Shown in pieces: positions 42,825-50,081 of a stretch of 50,081 nucleotides of DNA (positions are counted from its first letter, which is position 1; every line of letters starts with the position of its first letter). Source of the stretch: Aeromonas lacus (GTDB taxonomy: Bacteria > Pseudomonadota > Gammaproteobacteria > Enterobacterales > Aeromonadaceae); the NCBI RefSeq assembly GCF_000764665.1, contig NZ_JRGM01000179.1, positions 1-50,081 on the forward strand. Reading direction: 5' to 3'. Below the pieces are notes generated by a model, which saw nothing but the letters and a program-made list of their open reading frames with translations, was not told the origin of the DNA and made no database searches. Made by a program: the position numbers and the translations under genes.

Positions 42825-43613
42825 ATGTCCATTAAAATCAAGACACCGGAAGAGATTGAAAAGATGCGCGTTGCCGGCCAATTGGCCGCCGATGTGCTGG
42901 TCATGATTGCGCCCCATGTCAAAGCAGGCGTCACCACTGACGAACTGAACACCCTTTGCCACAACTACATCGTTGATGTGCAGCAGGCCATCCCTGCCCC
43001 GCTCAACTACCATGGCTTTCCCAAATCCATCTGCACCTCGGTGAACGATGTGATCTGCCACGGCATCCCGAACCACAAGAAGCTGCGTGATGGCGACATC
43101 ATCAACCTCGATATCACCGTCATCAAGGATGGCTACCACGGCGATACCTCCGCCATGTTCATCGTGGGCGAGACCACCCCGCTGCGTCGTCAGCTCTGCA
43201 AGGTTGCGCAAGAGAGCCTCTACGCCGCCATCAAGAAGGTGCGCCCGGGTGCCTGCATCACCGAAATTGGCGCTGTTATCCAGCCCATCGTCGAGAAGGC
43301 AAGCTTCTCCGTGGTGCGCGACTACTGTGGCCACGGTATCGGTGCCGAATTCCACGAAGAGCCGCAGATCCTCCACTACCGCAACGGCGGCAAGCTGGAG
43401 CTGAAAGCGGGCATGTGCTTCACCATCGAGCCGATGGTCAACAGCAAGAAGTACCACTGCAAGGTCAATCCGAAGGATGGCTGGACCGTCACCACCAAGG
43501 ATGGCGGCGACTCAGCCCAGTGGGAACACACCCTGCTGGTGACCGAGGATGGCTGCGAAGTGCTGACCCTGCGTCCCGACGACACTATCGACCGCTTCAT
43601 CAAACACAGCTAA
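42825..43613 (+). CDS. map: Methionine aminopeptidase type I
   Basis: A 262-residue MetAP (E. coli 264). It removes the first methionine from new proteins. Metal ligands are visible in NLDITVIKDGYHGDTSAMF (D, D), in VRDYCGHGIGAEFHEEP (H) and in CFTIEPM (E), with the last glutamate in SAQWEHTLL. The start MSIKIKTPEEIEKM has AAGAGAGATCCC ahead; an earlier ATG 33 codons upstream is in frame but lacks family likeness. It diverges from rpsB, as in E. coli, and is followed by a terminator. Confidence 0.98.
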   Translation: MSIKIKTPEEIEKMRVAGQLAADVLVMIAPHVKAGVTTDELNTLCHNYIVDVQQAIPAPLNYHGFPKSICTSVNDVICHGIPNHKKLRDGDIINLDITVIKDGYHGDTSAMFIVGETTPLRRQLCKVAQESLYAAIKKVRPGACITEIGAVIQPIVEKASFSVVRDYCGHGIGAEFHEEPQILHYRNGGKLELKAGMCFTIEPMVNSKKYHCKVNPKDGWTVTTKDGGDSAQWEHTLLVTEDGCEVLTLRPDDTIDRFIKHS

Positions 43614-43618
43614 CATCG

Positions 43619-43653
43619 AACCCCGGCCCTTAGCGAAAAGCGCCGGGGTTTTT
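43619..43653 (+). terminator. Intrinsic terminator of map
   Basis: Stem AACCCCGG/CCGGGGTT with a long loop, followed by five T. It begins 5 bp past the map stop. Confidence 0.8.
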
Positions 43654-43698
43654 ACTGCCCGTTTCAGCCATATGCCTGCCACTTGTGTGTGAGATGCC

Positions 43699-46335
43699 AT
43701 GGACGCCAGCCTGCTTTCCCCCCATCTGTTACCCGACGACCAGCTCACCCGCGACAACTGCAAAGAGTACCTGAGCCGCTTTCTCGGCTGGCTGCACGCC
43801 CGCTTCGATGCTGGTGACAACATCATCGAGCTGGTTGCCACCCGCTCCGAATACATGGATCAACTGCTCTGCCGCCTCTGGCAGAAGTTTGGCTTCGACA
43901 AGAGCGATCTCACCCTGATCGCGGTGGGGGGTTATGGCCGTGGCGAACTGCACCCCCACTCCGATATCGACCTGCTGATCCTCTATGACGGCGACGAGCT
44001 GGACGAAGTGCTGGGGCTGCGCATCGGCGAGTTCATCACCCTTTTGTGGGATCTCAAGCTGGAGGTGGGTCAGGCGGTGCGCAACGTGGCGGAGTGCATC
44101 GAGCAGGGCAAGGCCGACATCACGGTGGCCACCAACCTGATCGAGGCGCGCTACATCACCGGTCGCAAGGAGGGTTTCCGGCAACTCAAGGAGGCTACCG
44201 GCCCCCAGCACTTCTGGCCGAGCGAAGCCTTCTTTCGCGCCAAGCGCCAGGAGCAGGCGGAGCGACACCAGCAGTTTCTCGGTACCGCCTACAAGCTGGA
44301 GCCGGATCTCAAGTGCAATCCGGGCGGCCTGCGCGACATCCAGACCCTCGCCTGGGTCGCCCGTCGCCACTTCGGCGCCACCACCCTGTTCGAGATGACC
44401 AGTCACGGCTTCCTCAACCGCGCCGAGTACCGCGAGCTGCTCGACTGCCAGAATTTCCTCTGGAAGGTGCGCTTTGCCCTGCACATGGCCATCAACAAGG
44501 GCGACAACCGCCTGCTGTTCGACCGCCAGCGCACCGTGGCCCAGATGCTGGGCTTCGAGGGGGAAGGTAACGCGCCGATCGAGCAGATGATGAAGCGCTT
44601 CTACCAGACGGTGCGGCGGGTTGCCGAGCTCAACGAGATGCTGCTGCAACTGTTTGACGAGGCGATTCTTGGCAACAGCGCCATGGATGTGCGCCGCCTC
44701 TCCGACGAGTTCCAGCTCCGTGGCCGCCTCATCGATGCAGTAGATGCTGAGCTGTTCGCCCGCGAGCCCGCCGCCATCCTGCGCCTCTTCTACCAGATGG
44801 CCCAGCATCCCGAGATTGCCGGTATCCACTCCGCCACCCTGCGCCAGCTGCGCGAAGCGCGGCGCAAGCTCAACTGCTGGCTGCAGGATCTGCCGGAGTG
44901 CCGCCGCCTGTTCATGGCGCTGCTGCGCCACCCCAACGGCATCGGCCTGCCGATGAGCCTGATGCACAAGTACGGTATTCTGGCGGCCTATCTGCCGCAG
45001 TGGAACCTGATCGTCGGCCAGATGCAGTTCGACATGTTCCACGCCTACACGGTCGATGAGCACACCCATCGGCTGCTCAAGAACATTCACGGCTTTCCCA
45101 ACCCGGCCAACCGCCAGAGTCACCCGCTCTGCCACGAGGTGTTCACCCGGCTACGCAAACCGGAACTGCTCAGTATCGCCGCCCTGTTCCACGATATCGC
45201 CAAGGGGCGACGTGGCGATCATTCGGAACTTGGCGCCGTCGATGCGCTGGAATTCTGCCAGCTGCACGGCCTCGATCGCTACGAGAGCCGGCTGGTCGCC
45301 TGGCTGGTGCGCCACCATCTGCTGATGTCGGTCACCGCCCAGCGCCGCGATATCTATGACCCCGATGTGGTTACCGACTTTGCCCAGAAGGTGCGCGACG
45401 AGCAGCATCTCGACCTGCTCTACTGCCTCACCGTAGCCGATATCTGCGCCACCAACGACACCCTCTGGAACGACTGGAAGGGCACCCTGCTGCGCGAGCT
45501 CTACTTCGCTACCCAGAAGGCGCTGCGCCAGGGGCTGGAGAATCCGCCCGACATGCGACTGCGCATTCGCGAGAACCAGCGCCAAGCCAAACAGCTGCTG
45601 GCGCAGCGCGACGTGCCGGAAGAAGCCATCAACCAGCTCTGGGGCGACTTCAAGGCCGATTACTTCCTGCGCCACAGCCCGGAACAGATCGCCTGGCACT
45701 GCCGCCACATTGTCGAGCATGGCGATAACCCGGCACCGCTGGTGCTGATCGGCAAACACCCGACCCGCGGTGGCAGCGAGGTGTTCATCTACTGCCGCGA
45801 TACGCCGAACCTGTTTGCCACCGTCGCCTCGGCGCTGGATCAGAAGAACCTCAACATCCACGACGCCCAGATCATGAACTCGCGCAGCAACTTCGTGCTC
45901 GATACCTTTGTGGTGCTTGAGCCCAACGGCGAACCCATCAGCCCCAACCGCACCGCCACCATCAAGAAGGCGCTGGAGAAGGCGCTGCAGGAGCCAGGCA
46001 AACTGGTGCTGCGCAACAAGCCGCTGTCGCGGCGCCACCGCCAGTTCAGCGTGCCGACCCGGGTGGTCTTCCTGCCCCATAAAGGGGAGAGCCGCCACAC
46101 TTTGATGGAGCTGACCGCCCTCGATACTCCCGGCCTGCTGGCGCGGATCGGTGCAGTATTCCAGCAGTGTGGCCTGTCGCTGCACGCCGCCAAGATCGCC
46201 ACCTTCGGCGAACGGGTCGAGGACTTTTTCAGTCTGACCAGCCTTGATGGCGAGCCATTGACGGCGGAGCAGCAACTGCAGCTGGAAGAGCGGCTGGTAC
46301 ATCAGCTCAATCCGCAGCAATTTGTCATGGAGTGA
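43699..46335 (+). CDS. glnD: Bifunctional uridylyltransferase/uridylyl-removing enzyme GlnD
   Basis: An 878-residue nitrogen sensor (E. coli GlnD is 890). It adds UMP to, or removes it from, PII proteins according to glutamine level. The nucleotidyltransferase motif GGYGRGELHPHSDIDLLIL is at about residues 77-95 with D89 and D91. The HD hydrolase domain has LFHDIAKGRRGDHSELGA near 497. Two C-terminal ACT domains (from about 690 and 800) bind glutamine. Start with GAGATGCC ahead. It lies between map and dapD as in E. coli. Confidence 0.98.
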   Translation: MDASLLSPHLLPDDQLTRDNCKEYLSRFLGWLHARFDAGDNIIELVATRSEYMDQLLCRLWQKFGFDKSDLTLIAVGGYGRGELHPHSDIDLLILYDGDELDEVLGLRIGEFITLLWDLKLEVGQAVRNVAECIEQGKADITVATNLIEARYITGRKEGFRQLKEATGPQHFWPSEAFFRAKRQEQAERHQQFLGTAYKLEPDLKCNPGGLRDIQTLAWVARRHFGATTLFEMTSHGFLNRAEYRELLDCQNFLWKVRFALHMAINKGDNRLLFDRQRTVAQMLGFEGEGNAPIEQMMKRFYQTVRRVAELNEMLLQLFDEAILGNSAMDVRRLSDEFQLRGRLIDAVDAELFAREPAAILRLFYQMAQHPEIAGIHSATLRQLREARRKLNCWLQDLPECRRLFMALLRHPNGIGLPMSLMHKYGILAAYLPQWNLIVGQMQFDMFHAYTVDEHTHRLLKNIHGFPNPANRQSHPLCHEVFTRLRKPELLSIAALFHDIAKGRRGDHSELGAVDALEFCQLHGLDRYESRLVAWLVRHHLLMSVTAQRRDIYDPDVVTDFAQKVRDEQHLDLLYCLTVADICATNDTLWNDWKGTLLRELYFATQKALRQGLENPPDMRLRIRENQRQAKQLLAQRDVPEEAINQLWGDFKADYFLRHSPEQIAWHCRHIVEHGDNPAPLVLIGKHPTRGGSEVFIYCRDTPNLFATVASALDQKNLNIHDAQIMNSRSNFVLDTFVVLEPNGEPISPNRTATIKKALEKALQEPGKLVLRNKPLSRRHRQFSVPTRVVFLPHKGESRHTLMELTALDTPGLLARIGAVFQQCGLSLHAAKIATFGERVEDFFSLTSLDGEPLTAEQQLQLEERLVHQLNPQQFVME

Positions 46336-46422
46336 GTGCAATCTGATTCGAAAGAGGCTGTTTTCACCTCCGTTTTCCCATACCAAACAAATGGTTGGCT
46401 GGGAAATATGAAAGAAATGGTC

Positions 46423-46447
46423 GCTGGCCGGAAGAATTCCGGTCAGC
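46423..46447. repeat. Inverted repeat between glnD and dapD
   Basis: Arms GCTGGCCGG and CCGGTCAGC, one G-T wobble, seven-base spacer. No T-run follows, so it may be a weak terminator of glnD or an operator for dapD. The 173-bp spacer also holds AT-rich promoter-like sequence (GTGTGATAC near 46470). Confidence 0.4.
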
Positions 46448-46508
46448 CACTTAAAAACAGTCGGAAAAGTGTGATACAACAAACAGAATTTTTTAAAGGA
46501 AACCTGTC

Positions 46509-47336
46509 ATGACCGAGTTGCAACAGATCATTGAAGCGGCCTTCGAGCGCCGCGACACCATTACCCCGAGCACTGTGGACAGCGCTACCAAATCCGCCAT
46601 CCTGCAAGTCATCGAGCTGCTGGACTCCGGCAAGGCCCGGGTTGCCGAGAAGATCGCCGGTGAGTGGGTTGTTCATCAGTGGCTGAAGAAGGCGGTACTG
46701 CTCTCGTTCCGTATCAACGACAACGGCATCATCAAGGGCGACGACGCCCAGTACTACGACAAGGTTCCCCTCAAGTTCTCCAACTACACCGAAGAGCAGT
46801 TCAAGGCTGCCGGTGTACGCGTGGTGCCGCCGGCGACCGCCCGCAAAGGCTCCTTTATCGCCCCCAATACCGTGCTGATGCCCTCCTACGTCAATATCGG
46901 CGCCTACGTTGACGAAGGCACCATGGTCGACACCTGGGCCACCGTCGGTTCCTGCGCCCAGATCGGCAAAAACGTGCACCTCTCCGGCGGTGTCGGCATC
47001 GGTGGTGTACTGGAGCCGCTGCAGGCCAACCCGACCATCATCGAAGACAACTGCTTTATCGGTGCCCGCTCCGAAGTGGTTGAAGGGGTTATCGTCGAGG
47101 AAGGTTCCGTCATCTCCATGGGCGTCTTCATCGGCCAGTCCACCCGCATCTATGACCGCGAAACCGGCGAAATCCACTACGGCCGCGTACCGGCTGGCTC
47201 CGTGGTCGTCTCCGGCTCCCTGCCCTCCAAGTGCGGCAAGTACAGCCTCTACGCCGCCGTGATCGTCAAGAAGGTGGATGCCAAGACCCGCGCCAAGGTC
47301 GGCATCAACGCCCTGCTGCGCTCCATCGACGAGTAA
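46509..47336 (+). CDS. dapD: Tetrahydrodipicolinate N-succinyltransferase
   Basis: A 275-residue DapD (E. coli 274). It transfers succinyl from succinyl-CoA in the lysine and diaminopimelate pathway, needed for peptidoglycan. The hexapeptide-repeat beta-helix is seen in [25 protein letters not shown] and [16 protein letters not shown]. It ends with a C-terminal extension ([20 protein letters not shown]). Ribosome binding site AAAGGAAACCTGTC. It has its own terminator. Confidence 0.99.
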   Translation: MTELQQIIEAAFERRDTITPSTVDSATKSAILQVIELLDSGKARVAEKIAGEWVVHQWLKKAVLLSFRINDNGIIKGDDAQYYDKVPLKFSNYTEEQFKAAGVRVVPPATARKGSFIAPNTVLMPSYVNIGAYVDEGTMVDTWATVGSCAQIGKNVHLSGGVGIGGVLEPLQANPTIIEDNCFIGARSEVVEGVIVEEGSVISMGVFIGQSTRIYDRETGEIHYGRVPAGSVVVSGSLPSKCGKYSLYAAVIVKKVDAKTRAKVGINALLRSIDE

Positions 47337-47354
47337 GCCGTTTTGCTGTGAGTT

Positions 47355-47384
47355 AAAGGGCGCCTGATGGCGCCCTTTTGATTT
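47355..47384 (+). terminator. Intrinsic terminator of dapD
   Basis: Perfect 10-bp stem AAAGGGCGCC/GGCGCCCTTT with loop TGAT and a T-rich tail. Confidence 0.9.
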
Positions 47385-47463
47385 TGGCGCCGCTGTCACA
47401 GGCAAGCACCACAAGCTCGGTTAAGATAGATGGGACAGGATCGTTTCAAACCGAGGAAGCCTG

Positions 47464-47847
47464 ATGTACGAGAATCTCAAGAGCCTGGGGATCCAGGATC
47501 CCGCCTCCGTCGACAGCTACACCCTGCGCCAGGAGGCCAACCACGACATCCTCAAGATCTACTTCAAGAAGCAGAAGGGCGAGTTCTTCGCCAAGAGTGT
47601 CAAATTCAAATACCCGCGCCAGCGCAAAACCATGCTGGTCGACTCGGGCACCCACGAGTACAAGGATGTCACCGAGATCAACGCCAACCTGAAATACGTG
47701 GTGGACGAGCTCGACAGCCTGACCCAGGGCGTTCATGTTCATGCCGACCCGGACATCAAGCAGAAGATCCTGCGCGACTTGCGCCATCTGGAGAAGGTAG
47801 TGCAGAACAAGATCAGCGAGATTGAGCGGGATCTGGAGAAACTCTAA
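47464..47847 (+). CDS. yaeH: UPF0325 family protein YaeH
   Basis: A 127-residue cytosolic protein, nearly identical in plan to E. coli YaeH (128). [40 protein letters not shown] and [10 protein letters not shown] are the conserved blocks. The C-terminus is helical and charged ([21 protein letters not shown]). Function is not established. Ribosome binding site GAGGAAGCCTG. It follows dapD as in E. coli and has its own terminator. Confidence 0.95.
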   Translation: MYENLKSLGIQDPASVDSYTLRQEANHDILKIYFKKQKGEFFAKSVKFKYPRQRKTMLVDSGTHEYKDVTEINANLKYVVDELDSLTQGVHVHADPDIKQKILRDLRHLEKVVQNKISEIERDLEKL

Positions 47848-47863
47848 CCCTCCCCCATTGCTT

Positions 47864-47893
47864 AAAGAGCGCCCGATGTGGCGCTCTTTTTAT
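47864..47893 (+). terminator. Intrinsic terminator of yaeH
   Basis: Perfect 10-bp stem AAAGAGCGCC/GGCGCTCTTT with a six-base loop and a T-run. Confidence 0.9.
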
Positions 47894-47960
47894 TGCCGCG
47901 TACCAGCAATACCTGTCCACAGCTTCACGATGGACTCATTGACCTGCGCCCAAACTGAAT

Positions 47961-47994
47961 ACAAAAAGAAGAGGGAGGCTTGCGCCTCCCTCTT
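47961..47994 (-). terminator. Intrinsic terminator of ptsG
   Basis: Perfect 11-bp stem AAGAGGGAGGC/GCCTCCCTCTT with a four-base loop, then CTTTTTGTATTC on the minus strand. It is 26 bp past the ptsG stop. Confidence 0.9.
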
Positions 47995-48020
47995 CCGGAA
48001 CCTGATGTCAGGCAACTGAA

Positions 48021-49502
<1,482 letters not shown>

Positions 49503-49541
49503 CTAACGACTCTTCATCGAAATATTATCGAATGGGGTTTG

Positions 49542-49630
49542 CTTATTTTGACCATCAGAATATAACCCAGCGGGTCGTAAATTTCTGCTTTCGATGCGAG
49601 AGGAATATTGATTTTGGAGGGGAGATCACA
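49542..49630 (-). promoter_or_regulatory. Putative ptsG promoter with CRP- and Mlc-like elements
   Basis: On the minus strand a TATATT (49564-49559) may be the -10. A CRP-like site with an intact half, TGTGATCTCCCCTCCA (49630-49615), would be centred about 70 bp upstream of the start site. An Mlc-like TTATTTT half-site (plus strand 49542-49548) lies just downstream of the -10. Each element alone is weak; together they fit carbon control of ptsG. Confidence 0.35.
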
Positions 49631-49808
49631 ACTTGTTCTGGAGGCGGAATTACATATATTTGGTGAACGCAGTTCGGCACAATTACTCTATTACACTTAA
49701 ATATAAAATACAGTTTCGCTTTGTATTTTTATTATTCCAAACAATACACACAGAAACAGCATGTAACTCAATGTAACAAGCTCATTCTCTATTATTACAG
49801 TTTACCGA

Positions 49809-49837
49809 TTAAAAAGGCCTCCAACAAGGGAGGCCTT
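49809..49837 (-). terminator. Intrinsic terminator of the right-edge gene
   Basis: Stem AAGGCCTCC/GGAGGCCTT with a six-base loop; the minus strand continues with TTTTTAATCGG. It lies 34 bp past the stop of the truncated gene. Confidence 0.85.
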
Positions 49838-49871
49838 AATAAATATAGTGCTCACTCAAATTTGCTTGAGC

Positions 49872-50081
49872 TTATTTTTGCGAGCGCTTCACCGCATCGA
49901 CAAATACCTGTTTCGCTTTGGTCGACCCTGCACGTTCGGCTTCATTGACCAGCTGCATCGCCTTGTCGATATCGCCCGCTTTCACCGCCTTCTCGATCTG
50001 GGATTGATAGAAGGCTTCGGTTTCACTCAGCATGGCCGGAACCGGTTTGGCGGGGGCGGGGGCTGCGGCTCTTGTTGCAAC
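49872..50081 (-). CDS. C-terminal part of an unrecognised protein, cut by the window edge
   Basis: The last 69 codons of a leftward gene, open to the window edge and ending in TAA. The visible sequence begins with an Ala/Pro-rich linker (AAAPAPAKPVP), then a charged helical segment (MLSETEAFYQSQIEKAVKAG, DIDKAMQLVNEAERAGSTKA) and ends VKRSQK. The Ala/Pro linker suggests a two-part protein. I do not recognise the family; the helical pair looks like a short TPR-type hairpin. It is followed by a good terminator, which supports it as a real gene. Confidence 0.7.
   Translation of the reverse strand, partial: VATRAAAPAPAKPVPAMLSETEAFYQSQIEKAVKAGDIDKAMQLVNEAERAGSTKAKQVFVDAVKRSQK

Noticed and set aside
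49721..49948. Rightward open frame near the right edge
   Set aside because: Lies in AT-rich spacer and overlaps the end of the leftward truncated gene and its terminator; no ribosome binding site.

Overview
The window is a gammaproteobacterial chromosome segment, most likely from an Aeromonas. The reasons are: GC-rich coding sequence with AT-rich spacers; housekeeping gene order shared with Enterobacterales and Vibrionales; a class C beta-lactamase of the FOX/CepS kind, typical of aeromonads; and a BlrB-type TTCAC tag in front of it. I see no tRNA, rRNA, CRISPR array, insertion sequence, integron or phage gene. Almost all of it is core genome.

Left part (1-9.9 kb): tkt faces left. metK, sprT, endA, rsmE and gshB face right, then a chemotaxis receptor gene faces left, then yqgE and ruvX face right. 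This matches the E. coli metK-yqgF neighbourhood without galP and speAB, with the receptor gene added. A MetJ operator array lies ahead of metK.

Middle part (9.9-23 kb): a more flexible stretch. It has a POT peptide transporter, the yidZ/mdtL regulator-exporter pair, the beta-lactamase gene, a divergent moxR-DUF58-tgpA operon, an AGCS amino-acid symporter, transaldolase (tal) and a small DUF3545 gene. The symporter/tal head-to-head pair resembles E. coli yaaJ/talB. The 711-bp spacer between them holds a CRP-like site, a cluster of LacI-type palindromes and an orphan rightward intrinsic terminator.

Right part (23-47.9 kb): the conserved translation/envelope supercluster, transcribed leftward: rpsB, tsf, pyrH, frr, uppS, cdsA, dxr, rseP, bamA, skp, lpxD, fabZ, lpxA, lpxB, rnhB, dnaE, accA. 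It joins translation, UMP synthesis, undecaprenyl and isoprenoid supply, phospholipid and lipid A synthesis, outer-membrane protein assembly and DNA replication. The gene order frr-uppS-cdsA-dxr-rseP is Vibrio-like. Divergent from rpsB run map, glnD, dapD and yaeH. The rpsB leader can fold as an H-type pseudoknot next to the ribosome binding site.

Right edge (48-50 kb): ptsG (glucose PTS IICB) facing left with a carbon-control-type upstream region, then the 3' end of an unrecognised gene cut by the window edge.

I did not find a clearly new multi-gene system. The best leads are regulatory or structural: the TTCAC tag of the beta-lactamase, the orphan terminator and operator cluster before tal, the rpsB leader pseudoknot, and three cysteine pairs in the BamA barrel.
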